Assembly: GCF_002934265.1 (NCBI RefSeq)
Contig: NZ_PTIX01000003.1
Coordinates: 62,001 to 126,000 of the forward strand
Length of the DNA: 64,000 nucleotides
Source: Actinokineospora auranticolor
Lineage (GTDB): Bacteria > Actinomycetota > Actinomycetes > Mycobacteriales > Pseudonocardiaceae
Direction of reading: 5' to 3'
Below are positions 48,150-56,464 of this stretch, piece after piece (the stretch's first letter is position 1; each line of letters opens with the position of its first letter). The position numbers and the translations under genes were made by a program. The notes under the pieces are model-generated. The model was not told the DNA's origin and did not search any database. It saw only the letters and a list, made by a program, of their open reading frames with translations.

Positions 48150-48338
48150 TCTTGGCCCGGTTCACCGAAGACCGCTGGTTTCCTCCGCTGGAGGACGAAG
48201 GCCCTAGGGCAGCCCGCGCAGGGGGACGTGGATTTGGTGTGGTCGCTCTCGAGCGCCCTCTCATGCCCCGTGCCGTTGCGCCGGGGCTTTTTTGTGTCCT
48301 TGGGGTGCCTGCGGACGCATAACGAGAGGAGGCGACCC
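48150..48338 (+). ncRNA. L10-type ribosomal leader of rplJ
   Basis: The untranslated stretch before rplJ resembles the L10(L12)4-binding leader: it contains CCGAAGACCGCTGGTTTCC, then paired GC-rich arms. It ends in a hairpin, GCCCCG (48265-48270) with CGGGGC (48282-48287), followed directly by TTTTTT (48288-48293). This intrinsic terminator lies 45 bp before the ATG, so L10 binding would set attenuation. The class assignment is from sequence resemblance and position. Confidence 0.7.
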
Positions 48339-48893
48339 ATGGCGAAGCCTGAAAAGGTGACTGCTGTCGCCGAGATCGCGGACAAGTTCCGTACCAGCTC
48401 GGCCACCGTCGTCACCGAGTACAGCGGGCTCTCCGTGGCCCAGCTGACCACGCTGCGTCGCGCTCTCGGCTCTGGCACGACCTACCGGGTCGCGAAGAAC
48501 ACCCTGGTGAAGCGGGCCGCGGAAGACGCGGGCGTTGAGGGGCTGGAGGCTCTGTTCGTCGGTCCGACCGCTATCGCCTTCGTCGAGGGCGAGCCGGTGG
48601 ACGCGGCGAAGGCGCTGCGCGACTTCGCGAAGGACAACAAGGGTCTGGTCATCAAGGGCGGCTACATGGATGGCCGCTCGCTCACGGTGGAAGAGGTCGC
48701 GCAGATCGCCGACCTCGACAGCCGTGAGGTGCTGCTCGCCAAGCTGGCGGGCGCGATGAAGGGCAAGCTCACCCAGGCCGCCGGGCTGTTCAACGCCCCG
48801 GCCTCGCAGGTTGCCCGCCTGGCCGCCGCTCTGCAGGAGAAGAAGGCCGCGCAGGCCCCCGCTCCCGCCGACGACGCCGCTGCCGAGAGCTGA
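48339..48893 (+). CDS. rplJ: 50S ribosomal protein L10
   Basis: L10 is the base of the L7/L12 stalk (184 residues). The N-terminal rRNA-binding domain has [39 protein letters not shown] and [18 protein letters not shown]. The C-terminal helix that binds L12 dimers ends with an Ala/Pro-rich tail. The ATG at 48339 follows GAGAGGAGGCGACCC. It forms an operon with rplL 63 bp downstream. Confidence 0.97.
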   Translation: MAKPEKVTAVAEIADKFRTSSATVVTEYSGLSVAQLTTLRRALGSGTTYRVAKNTLVKRAAEDAGVEGLEALFVGPTAIAFVEGEPVDAAKALRDFAKDNKGLVIKGGYMDGRSLTVEEVAQIADLDSREVLLAKLAGAMKGKLTQAAGLFNAPASQVARLAAALQEKKAAQAPAPADDAAAES

Positions 48894-48956
48894 AATACCA
48901 CCCGGAAGTAGATCGCGCCCGCGTAGACCGGGTGTGTTAGTGAAAGGAACGCCACC

Positions 48957-49343
48957 ATGGCGAAGCTGAGCACCGAAGAGCTGCTGGACGCCTTCAAGGA
49001 GATGACTCTCCTCGAGCTGTCGGCGTTCGTGAAGGAATTCGAGACCACCTTCGACGTCACCGCCGCCGCGCCGGTCGCCATCGCGGCCGCCGCCCCGGGT
49101 GCCGCTCCGGCCGAGGCCGCCGAGGAGCAGGACGAGTTCGACGTCGTCCTGGAGTCCGCGGGCGACAAGAAGATCCAGGTCATCAAGGTCGTCCGCGAGG
49201 TCGTCTCCGGCCTGGGCCTCAAGGAGGCCAAGGAACTGGTCGAGGCCGCCCCCAAGGCCGTCCTGGAGAAGGTCGCCAAGGAGGCCGCCGAGGCCGCCAA
49301 GGAGAAGCTCGAGGCCGCGGGCGCCAAGATCACCGTCAAGTGA
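48957..49343 (+). CDS. rplL: 50S ribosomal protein L7/L12
   Basis: This 128-residue acidic stalk protein is present in several copies per ribosome. An N-terminal dimerisation domain ([20 protein letters not shown]), an Ala-rich hinge (about 38-56) and a C-terminal factor-binding domain ([37 protein letters not shown]) are complete. The ATG at 48957 follows AAAGGAACGCC. A strong hairpin ends the transcript. Confidence 0.97.
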   Translation: MAKLSTEELLDAFKEMTLLELSAFVKEFETTFDVTAAAPVAIAAAAPGAAPAEAAEEQDEFDVVLESAGDKKIQVIKVVREVVSGLGLKEAKELVEAAPKAVLEKVAKEAAEAAKEKLEAAGAKITVK

Positions 49344-49362
49344 TCTAGCCGCCAGGCTCGCG

Positions 49363-49396
49363 AGGGGCCCGACACCGCACGGTGTCGGGCCCCTTT
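49363..49396 (+). terminator. Terminator of rplJ-rplL
   Basis: GGGGCCCGACACC (49364-49376) pairs perfectly with GGTGTCGGGCCCC (49381-49393), with a 4-nt loop and TTT after it. Confidence 0.92.
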
Positions 49397-49462
49397 GCTG
49401 TGCGTGACCAAATGCAGGTCGCTGTGTGCTGCGTCACCCCTGGTTGAGTAGACCCCCAGGAA

Positions 49463-49493
49463 GCCGAGTACGTTTCCAACTCGGCAGTAACTT
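49463..49493 (+). promoter_or_regulatory. Operator-promoter of the Mce operon
   Basis: GCCGAGT (49463-49469) and ACTCGGC (49479-49485) form a 7+7 palindrome with a 9-bp centre. A TANNNT -10 (TAACTT, 49488-49493) begins 2 bp after it, so the palindrome covers the -35/spacer region as expected for a repressor site. The regulator is unknown. TetR/GntR types often control mce operons. Confidence 0.5.
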
Positions 49494-49568
49494 CGCTAGT
49501 AACCCGTTCGGGTCGGCCTCGTTGCACGTAGGTGAACGGCGGACCCGCCGCGGAGGTCGGGAGGTTCG

Positions 49569-50660
49569 ATGGGCGCCGAGGTGGTCATCGAGGGGCTGAC
49601 GAAGTCCTTCGGCAACCAGGCCATCTGGCGGGACGTCACGCTGACCCTCCCGCCGGGCGAGGTCTCGGTCATGCTCGGCCCGTCCGGCACCGGCAAGTCC
49701 GTGTTCCTCAAGTCGATGATCGGCCTGCTCAAACCCGACCGCGGCCGCTGCGTCGTCAACGGCGTCGACATCGTCACCTGCTCGGAGTCCAAGCTCTACG
49801 AGACCCGCAAGCTCTTCGGCGTCCTCTTCCAGGACGGCGCCCTCTTCGGCTCGATGAACCTCTTCGACAATGTCGCGTTCCCGCTGCGCGAGCACACCCG
49901 CAAGTCCGAGGCCGAGATCAAGCGGATCGTGCTGGAGAAGCTGGAGCTGACCGGCCTGCAGGGCGCGGAGCGGAAACTGCCCGGTGAGATCTCCGGCGGC
50001 ATGCGCAAGCGCGCGGGCCTGGCCAGGGCGCTGGTGCTCGACCCCGAGATCATCCTGTGCGACGAGCCGGACTCCGGCCTCGACCCGGTGCGCACCGCCT
50101 ACCTGAGCCAGCTGCTGATCGACCTGAACGCGCAGATCGACGCCACCATCCTGATCGTCACGCACAACATCAACCTCGCCCGCACCGTGCCCGACAACCT
50201 GGGCATGCTCTTCCGCCGCGAACTGGTGATGTTCGGCCCGCGCGAGGTGCTGCTGACCAGCGACGAACCGGTGGTCGCGCAGTTCGTCAACGGCAGGCGG
50301 CGCGGCCCGATCGGGATGTCGGAGGAGAAGGACGCCGCGCAGATGGCCCAGGAGGAGGCCCACGCGGCGTCGGGTCACTCGGACGGGTCGTCGGAGGACG
50401 ACCTGCGCGGGATCGTGCCGCAGCTGGAGCCGACGCCGGGACTGCCGGAGCGCGCGGCGGTCAGGCGGCGCAAGGACCGGGTGATGAGCATCCTGCGGTC
50501 GCTGCCCCCGGCGGCGCAGGAAGGGATCATCGACTCGCTGACCGCGGAGGACCGCGCGCGCTACGGGGTGGGTGTGCTCGCCGGGGTTCGCCCGAGCCCG
50601 CACCCGCGAGGTGTGGACGAGGTCGCCACCCTGCCGAAGTCGACCTGGGACCGACCATGA
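49569..50660 (+). CDS. mceG: ABC-type Mce lipid transporter ATPase
   Basis: This ATPase (363 residues) is thought to energise all Mce importers in actinobacteria (Mkl/MceG type, related to MlaF). The Walker A motif is GPSGTGKS at 37-44, the signature is GEISGGMRKRAGLARAL, and Walker B is IILCDEPDSGLDP. The C-terminal extension beyond residue 245, rich in Glu and Arg, is typical of MceG and may bind permease-associated factors. The ATG at 49569 follows GGGAGGTTCG. The permease genes begin 853 bp downstream. Confidence 0.92.
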   Translation: MGAEVVIEGLTKSFGNQAIWRDVTLTLPPGEVSVMLGPSGTGKSVFLKSMIGLLKPDRGRCVVNGVDIVTCSESKLYETRKLFGVLFQDGALFGSMNLFDNVAFPLREHTRKSEAEIKRIVLEKLELTGLQGAERKLPGEISGGMRKRAGLARALVLDPEIILCDEPDSGLDPVRTAYLSQLLIDLNAQIDATILIVTHNINLARTVPDNLGMLFRRELVMFGPREVLLTSDEPVVAQFVNGRRRGPIGMSEEKDAAQMAQEEAHAASGHSDGSSEDDLRGIVPQLEPTPGLPERAAVRRRKDRVMSILRSLPPAAQEGIIDSLTAEDRARYGVGVLAGVRPSPHPRGVDEVATLPKSTWDRP

Positions 50661-51513
50661 GCCCGGGGTACGCGATTTGTCCGATTGGGACGGTGCGGGT
50701 CGGCTGGCGCGCGTTCGCGCGGAGGCGGTGCGTTCGGCGAGCGGTGGAGTTGCTAGAACGGCGGAGTTGGGCCGCGCTCGTCGGTTTCGTGCGCGGTCGA
50801 GGCGTTGTGGTGACGCTCGGACCTCTTGCGGGTGAGCCGGACTCGGCGCTGGTCGAGCTCGCGAGGGTGTGTCGGGTCGAGGCGGTCGTGAAGCACATCG
50901 CCAGGTGCGGACACGCGGCGGATGTCTCGGGCCAGCGGCCGGAGCACCGCGAACGGTTCGGGGCGAGGGTGCTGGATCGGCGTGGCGAGTGGGCCGGTTC
51001 GGGGCGGAACGCGGCTGTTGGCGCTCGCGGTTTTGGGCCGCGGGCGGCCGTCGGCCCCCCGGTATCCATTTTAGTCGCGAGCACCGACAAAACCGGGGTG
51101 CTCGGTGGCGGGGCTGTGGACAACTGTCAGTGTGCGCTGACGGATCGGGCTGGCGGGTGGGGCCGGCGCCAGACTCGGGTTGGCGGGCGGACTCGGGCTG
51201 CCGGCTGGGATGGGGTCTATTCGACGGGCGCGATGGTGTCCGGCGGGGTTGGGGTGCAGTCTCGCCGTGGGGCCGGTCGTCGAAGCGGGGGCGATTCGTC
51301 GGGCAGGGCTGGAGCCCGTGATGGCGGTGGTTCGTCGGGTGTGACTGGTTCGTGCGGTGGGGGTGGAGCCAGGGTTGGGGTCGGTGGGCGCGGCTCGCGA
51401 GCTACTACTGGCTCGTGGGGCTGGCGCGGTCCGCGTGGTGCGACTGGCTTCGGGGCCGTGGTGCGGGATGACCGGCGTGCTTGGGGCGGGGTTGTCCGGT
51501 CGGGTGGTCGGGC
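50661..51513. other. Gap between mceG and yrbEA without a recognisable gene
   Basis: No convincing gene occupies these 853 bp. A plus frame from ATG 50657, overlapping the mceG stop, runs to 51517. It becomes Gly/Arg-rich low complexity and has poor codon bias. The antisense frame is Pro-rich. From about 51120 to 51500 the plus strand is markedly G-rich. Four G-runs at 51359-51388 could form a quadruplex. A hairpin, CGAGCACC/GGTGCTCG, lies at 51078-51104. This is unusual because the remaining mce genes are end-to-end. Confidence 0.5.
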
Positions 51514-52293
51514 GTGACCGCCGGAGTGCCCGGGATCGGGGCGTTGCGGGAGACCGGGCGGCTGTTCGCGCTCGCGCTCGACGTCGTTGTGGGGATCTTC
51601 CGCAGGCCCTTCCAGGGGCGGGAGTTCGTCCAGCAGTGCTGGTTCATCGCGAGCGTGACGATCCTGCCGACCGCACTGGTGGCCATCCCGTTCGGTGCGA
51701 TCGTGGCCCTGCAGCTCGGCACGTTGATCGTCCAGCTCGGTGCCCAGTCGTTCACCGGGGCGGCGAGTGTGTTGGCCATCATCCAGCAGGCGGCGCCCTT
51801 GGTCACGGCGTTGTTGGTGGCTGGGGCGGGGGGTTCGGCGATCTGCGCGGACATCGGGTCGCGCACGATTCGCGAGGAGATCGACGCCATGGAGGTGCTG
51901 GGGGTTTCCCCGGTGCAGCGGTTGGTGGTGCCTCGGGTGTTGGCGGCGATGTTGGTCGCGGTGCTGCTCAACGGGTTGGTCAGCGTGGTCGGTGTCATGG
52001 GGGGTTACTTCTTCAACGTTGTGCTCCAAGGGGGCACGCCCGGGGCGTACCTGGCCAGTTTCTCGGCGTTGGCTCAACTTCCCGACCTGTGGATCAGCGA
52101 GTTGAAGGCGTTGATCTTCGGGTTCATCGCGGGGGTGGTCGCGGCCTATAGGGGGCTCAATCCGAAGGGTGGCCCCAAGGGGGTTGGTGACGCGGTCAAC
52201 CAGTCCGTGGTGATCACGTTCCTGCTGCTGTTCTTCGTGAACTTCGTGCTCACTGCGGTCTACCTCCAGATCGTCCCGGCGAAGGGGAGCTGA
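51514..52293 (+). CDS. yrbEA: MlaE/YrbE-family permease A of the Mce transporter
   Basis: This membrane permease of the Mce system has 259 residues, with about five helices. The family's typical loop is in GAGGSAICADIGSRTIREEIDAMEV, which contacts the ATPase, and the C-terminal segment has KALIFGFIAGVVAAYRGLNP. GTG 51514 is assigned, and the gene lies 1 bp before the GTG of the second permease. It pairs with YrbEB to form the inner-membrane channel for lipid import. Confidence 0.9.
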   Translation: MTAGVPGIGALRETGRLFALALDVVVGIFRRPFQGREFVQQCWFIASVTILPTALVAIPFGAIVALQLGTLIVQLGAQSFTGAASVLAIIQQAAPLVTALLVAGAGGSAICADIGSRTIREEIDAMEVLGVSPVQRLVVPRVLAAMLVAVLLNGLVSVVGVMGGYFFNVVLQGGTPGAYLASFSALAQLPDLWISELKALIFGFIAGVVAAYRGLNPKGGPKGVGDAVNQSVVITFLLLFFVNFVLTAVYLQIVPAKGS

Positions 52294-52294
52294 C

Positions 52295-53107
52295 GTGCGG
52301 ACCTGGCAGGCGTTGCGGACGCTCGACAACCTCGGTGACCAGCTCTCCTTCTACGTGCGGGCGCTGCTGTGGATCCCGCGCGCGCTGCGCCGGTACACGC
52401 GGGAGACGTTGCGGTTGTTGGCGGAGGTCAGCTTCGGCAGTGGTGCGTTGGCGGTCATCGGGGGGACCGTCGGGGTGATGGTCGGGTTGACGGTCTTCAC
52501 CGGTGTCGTCGTCGGGCTCCAGGGTTACGCGGCGCTCGACCAGATCGGGACCGCGGCGTTCTCCGGGTTCGCCTCCGCGTACATCAACACCCGGGAGATC
52601 GCGCCGTTGGTGGCGGGGTTGGCGTTGTCGGCCACCGTCGGCTCCGGGTTCACCGCCCAGCTCGGCGCGATGCGGATCTCCGAGGAGATCGACGCCCTCG
52701 AGGTCATGGCCGTCCCCAGTCTGCCGTTCCTGGTGACCACGCGGATCATCGCCGGGTTCGTCGCCGTCATCCCGCTCTACATCATCGGGTTGCTGACGTC
52801 CTACCTCGCGTCCCGCACGATCACCGTCTACTTCTACGGCCAGTCCGCAGGCACGTACGACCACTACTTCGACCTCTTCTTACCCCCCGAAGACGTCTTC
52901 TGGTCCTTCGGCAAGGTCCTGATCTTCGCCGTGATCATCATCCTGACCCACTGCTACTACGGCTACAACGCCAGCGGTGGCCCCGCCGGGGTCGGGATCG
53001 CGGTGGGGCGGGCCGTGCGGACCACGATCGTCACAGTCGCGCTGGTCAACTTCTTCATCGGCTTCGCCGTCTGGGGCACGACGACGACGGTGCGGATCGC
53101 CGGATGA
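52295..53107 (+). CDS. yrbEB: MlaE/YrbE-family permease B of the Mce transporter
   Basis: This second Mce permease has 270 residues and is homologous to YrbEA. Matching segments are LALSATVGSGFTAQLGAMRIS, with the EEIDALEVMAVPSLPFLVTT loop, and YYGYNASGGPAGVGIAVGRA near the end. The GTG at 52295 lies 1 bp after the upstream stop, and its TGA overlaps mceA's ATG. Two permeases per operon are standard in actinobacterial mce loci. Confidence 0.9.
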   Translation: MRTWQALRTLDNLGDQLSFYVRALLWIPRALRRYTRETLRLLAEVSFGSGALAVIGGTVGVMVGLTVFTGVVVGLQGYAALDQIGTAAFSGFASAYINTREIAPLVAGLALSATVGSGFTAQLGAMRISEEIDALEVMAVPSLPFLVTTRIIAGFVAVIPLYIIGLLTSYLASRTITVYFYGQSAGTYDHYFDLFLPPEDVFWSFGKVLIFAVIIILTHCYYGYNASGGPAGVGIAVGRAVRTTIVTVALVNFFIGFAVWGTTTTVRIAG

Positions 53108-54444
53108 GGACGATCCGCCGCAGGCTTTACGGCCTCCTCTTCATCGCCCTGGTGATCGGGCTGGTGGGGCTCAGCATCGCCTTCTACAACAAGGCGTTCA
53201 CCCCGGTCGCCTCCGTCACCCTGACCACGGACAAGGTCGGCAACCAGCTCGCCGTCCACTCCGACGTCAAGGTGCGCGGTCTCATCGTCGGCGAGGTCCG
53301 CGGCATCACCCCCACCCAGCGGGGCGCCGAGCTGGACTTGGCGCTGGACCCGGAGAAGATCGACGTCATCCCGGGCAACGTCTCCGCCCGCTTCCTGCCC
53401 AAGACCCTCTTCGGCGAGCGCTACGTCGCCCTCCAGATCCCCGCGGACGCCGCGCCGACCCCGTTGCGCGCCGGGGACCGCATCCGCCAGGACACCTCCG
53501 TCGCGGCCGTCGAACTCGAGGACGCCCTCGAGAGCCTGCTGCTCGTGCTGCAAGCCGTGCAGCCGCAGAAGTTGTCGAGCACGCTTTCCGCGATCTCCAC
53601 CGCCCTCGACGGTCGGGGCGAGCAACTGGGCAAGACCCTCGCCGACCTCGGAGAACTCGTCGGTGAGCTCAACCCGCACCTGCCGAAATTGCGGGAAGAC
53701 CTGCGCGCATTGGCCAAGGTCAGCGACACCTACAACGACGCGGCCCCCGACCTCGTGCAGGCCCTCACCGACCTGACCGCCACCTCGCGGACCATCGCCG
53801 ACCAGCGCGCGAACCTCGACCTCCTCTACGCGAGCACCACCACCGCGTCGCGCGACCTGGAGGCGTTCCTGCGGGTCAACCGGAACAACCTGATCCGGCT
53901 CGCCGACACCTCCCGCCCCACGCTGGAGACCCTGGCCCGGTACTCGCCGGAGTACCCGTGCCTGCTGCAGTTGATGTCCGAGGACGTGACCGCGCTGGAC
54001 CAGGCCTTCGGCAAGGGCACCGACAAGCCCGGCCTGCACGCCACCATCGAGATCACCGTCAACCGCGGCCCCTACCGGCCGGGGGTGGACGAGCCGCGCT
54101 ACGACGAGGACCGCGGCCCGCGCTGCTACGACTTCAAGCAGTTCCCCTCGCCGTTCCCGCAGTCCCCGCCCGACGGCCCGCTGCGCGACGGCGCGTCCAA
54201 CCCGCCGCCCGCGCGGTCGGTGCAGGACGGCCTGCTGCCGCCGACCAACGCGGCGAACCTCGGTCAGACCACGCCCAACGCCGCCCAGGGCGCGGACACC
54301 GGCATCGCCAACTCCCCGGCGGAGGCCGCGTTCGTGGCCCAGTTGATCGCGCCGGACATGGGTGTCGCGCCGGAGCAGGTGCCGAGTTGGAGCACGCTGC
54401 TGCTCGGCCCCGTCTTCCGCGGCTCGGAGGTGGGGTTCCGATGA
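53104..54444 (+). CDS. mceA: Mce-family protein A
   Basis: This is the first of six substrate-binding Mce proteins (446 residues), which line a tunnel across the envelope. It has one N-terminal helix (about 8-30: LYGLLFIALVIGLVGLSIAF), then the Mce domain (VTLTTDKVGNQLAVHSDVKV through LFGERYVALQIP), a coiled-coil helical region and a Pro/Asn-rich C-terminus. The ATG overlaps the yrbEB stop. MceA-F in order follow in overlap, so the six are made in equal amounts. Confidence 0.88.
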   Translation: MRTIRRRLYGLLFIALVIGLVGLSIAFYNKAFTPVASVTLTTDKVGNQLAVHSDVKVRGLIVGEVRGITPTQRGAELDLALDPEKIDVIPGNVSARFLPKTLFGERYVALQIPADAAPTPLRAGDRIRQDTSVAAVELEDALESLLLVLQAVQPQKLSSTLSAISTALDGRGEQLGKTLADLGELVGELNPHLPKLREDLRALAKVSDTYNDAAPDLVQALTDLTATSRTIADQRANLDLLYASTTTASRDLEAFLRVNRNNLIRLADTSRPTLETLARYSPEYPCLLQLMSEDVTALDQAFGKGTDKPGLHATIEITVNRGPYRPGVDEPRYDEDRGPRCYDFKQFPSPFPQSPPDGPLRDGASNPPPARSVQDGLLPPTNAANLGQTTPNAAQGADTGIANSPAEAAFVAQLIAPDMGVAPEQVPSWSTLLLGPVFRGSEVGFR

Positions 54445-55475
54445 GGGGACTCGCCGCGCCGCTGGTCAAGCTGGCCCTGTTCATGGTGATCACGGTCGCC
54501 GCCACCGGGATCCTGGCGCTGAGCATCACCAACGCCGACCTCAGCGAGACCGCGACCTACGGTGCCCGCTTCACCGACGCCACGCTCCTGCTGCCGGGCG
54601 ACGACGTGCGGATCGCCGGTGTGCGGGTCGGGCAGGTCGAGGACGTCGAGGTGGCCGACCGCAACCAGGCGCACGTCAGCTTCTCCGTCGACGCGGGCCG
54701 CAAGCTGCCCGCGTCGGTCACCGCGCAGATCAAGTTCCGCAACCTCGTCGGCCAGCGCTACCTCGCCCTCGGCCAGGGCACCGGCGCCGACCCCAACGCC
54801 GTGCTCGAACCCGGCGGCACCATCCCGATCGGCCGCACCCGCCCCGCCCTCGACCTGACCGCCCTGTTCAACGGCTTCAAGCCGCTGTTCCAGGCCCTCT
54901 CGCCGGACGACGTCAACAAGCTCTCCTACGAGATCATCCAGGTGCTCCAGGGGGAGGGCGGCACCGTCGAGACGCTGCTGGCCCACACGGCGTCGCTGAC
55001 CAGCACGCTCGCCGACAAGGACCGGGTCATCGGCGAGGTCATCACCAACCTCAACAGCGTGTTGACCACGGTCAACTCGCGCGGCGCCGAGCTGTCCGAG
55101 CTGATCACCCAGGTCCAGCAGTTGGTCAGCGGGCTGGCCGAGGACCGCGAACCCATCGGCGAGGCCATCGACGCGCTCGGCGGGCTGGCCACCACCACCT
55201 CCGGTCTGCTCCAGGACACCCGCGAACCGCTCAAGCAGGACATCGCGGCGCTTGGCGGGTTGGTGCACAACCTGAACGACAATGAGCAGGTCGTGGAGCA
55301 CTTCATCCAGTTCCTGCCGACGAAGACCGCCGCGCTCACCCGGACCGTCAGCTACGGGTCCTGGTTCAACTTCTACCTCTGCGAGGCCTCCGGCGAGGTC
55401 GGCGTGCCCGGTCTGGTCAGCACGCCGCTGGAGATCCCGGTCCTGCCCGCGACCCAGGCGAGGTGTTCCGGATGA
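54441..55475 (+). CDS. mceB: Mce-family protein B
   Basis: This 344-residue Mce protein has an N-terminal helix (about 7-29: PLVKLALFMVITVAATGILAL) and an Mce domain with GDDVRIAGVRVGQVEDVEV and FRNLVGQRYLALGQG. A helical tail (residues about 150-300) with heptad-like Leu repeats follows. Two cysteines near the end (YLCEAS and ARCSG) could form a disulfide. The ATG overlaps the stop of mceA. Confidence 0.88.
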   Translation: MRGLAAPLVKLALFMVITVAATGILALSITNADLSETATYGARFTDATLLLPGDDVRIAGVRVGQVEDVEVADRNQAHVSFSVDAGRKLPASVTAQIKFRNLVGQRYLALGQGTGADPNAVLEPGGTIPIGRTRPALDLTALFNGFKPLFQALSPDDVNKLSYEIIQVLQGEGGTVETLLAHTASLTSTLADKDRVIGEVITNLNSVLTTVNSRGAELSELITQVQQLVSGLAEDREPIGEAIDALGGLATTTSGLLQDTREPLKQDIAALGGLVHNLNDNEQVVEHFIQFLPTKTAALTRTVSYGSWFNFYLCEASGEVGVPGLVSTPLEIPVLPATQARCSG

Positions 55476-56464
55476 GGTCCTTCCGCTCCCGCAACCCCGT
55501 CCCCATCGGCCTGGTCAGCCTGCTCACCATCGCGCTGGTGCTGCTCGCCGCCGTGTACTCCGACGACCTGCCGATCATCGGCGGCGGCACCACCTACAGC
55601 GCCGAGTTCAGCGAGGCCGCCGGGCTCCGCCCGGACGACGAGGTCCGGATCGCGGGCGTCAAGGTCGGCAAGGTGTCCGACGTGGCGCTCGACCGCGACC
55701 GGGTGGTGGTCAGCTTCAAGGTCCGCGACGCCTGGGTCGGCGACCGCACCCGGGCCGAGATCAAGATCAAGACGTTGCTGGGGCAGAAGTTTCTCGCCCT
55801 CGACCCGGCGGGCGAGCGGCCGCTGGACCCCGGCACCCGCATCCCGCGCGACCGCACCACCGCCCCCTACGACGTGCTGGAGGCCTTCCGCGGCCTGGCC
55901 GACACGGTCAACGAGGTCGACACCGAGCAGCTCGCCCGCAGCTTCGAGGTGATCTCCGAGACCTTCGCCGACACCCCCGACGACGTGCGCGGCGCGCTCA
56001 CCGGCCTCCAGTCGCTCTCGCGCACGATCTCGTCCCGCGACCAGGAGTTGGCCCGGCTGCTCGACAACACCCGGCAGATCAGCAAGACCCTGGCCGACCG
56101 CGACGCCGAGGTCGTCAAGCTGCTCTCCGACGGCAGCCTGCTGCTCGACGAGCTGAACAACCGCAAGCAGGCCATCACCAAGCTGCTCGCGGGCACCCGC
56201 GAGCTGGCGAGCGAGTTGCAGGGCCTGGTGGCGGACAACAACGCCCAGCTCGGGCCCGTGCTCCAGAGCCTCGACAAGCTCACCACGATGCTGCAGCGCA
56301 ACCAGGACTCGCTGGCCCAGGGCATCCAGAAGTTCGCCCCCTTCGTGCGCCAGTTCAACAACGCCATCGGCACCGGGCGCTGGTTCGACAACTACATCTG
56401 CGGGTTGCTGCCGCCGTCGATCGGCCCGGTCAACCAGCCGGGTTGCCTGGGGGAGGGGAAATGA
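55472..56464 (+). CDS. mceC: Mce-family protein C
   Basis: This 330-residue Mce protein has an N-terminal helix (about 9-30: PVPIGLVSLLTIALVLLAAVY), then the Mce domain with PDDEVRIAGVKVGKVSDVAL and IKTLLGQKFLALDPAG, followed by a long helical region. ATG 55472 overlaps the mceB stop. A GTG three codons upstream (55463) is an alternative. The C-terminal YICGLLPP and QPGCLGEG segments hold two cysteines. Confidence 0.88.
   Translation: MRSFRSRNPVPIGLVSLLTIALVLLAAVYSDDLPIIGGGTTYSAEFSEAAGLRPDDEVRIAGVKVGKVSDVALDRDRVVVSFKVRDAWVGDRTRAEIKIKTLLGQKFLALDPAGERPLDPGTRIPRDRTTAPYDVLEAFRGLADTVNEVDTEQLARSFEVISETFADTPDDVRGALTGLQSLSRTISSRDQELARLLDNTRQISKTLADRDAEVVKLLSDGSLLLDELNNRKQAITKLLAGTRELASELQGLVADNNAQLGPVLQSLDKLTTMLQRNQDSLAQGIQKFAPFVRQFNNAIGTGRWFDNYICGLLPPSIGPVNQPGCLGEGK

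Noticed and set aside
48092-48478. N-terminal extension of the minus-strand membrane protein
   Set aside because: It would be antisense to the rplJ leader and the first rplJ codons. Its composition is not protein-like.
50657-51517. Frame from an ATG overlapping the mceG stop
   Set aside because: Codon bias is poor and the second half is Gly/Arg-rich low complexity. No domain is recognised.
51217-52329. Minus-strand Pro-rich frame antisense to yrbEA
   Set aside because: It is mostly the shadow of a clear membrane permease, and the Pro-rich end reflects the G-rich plus strand.
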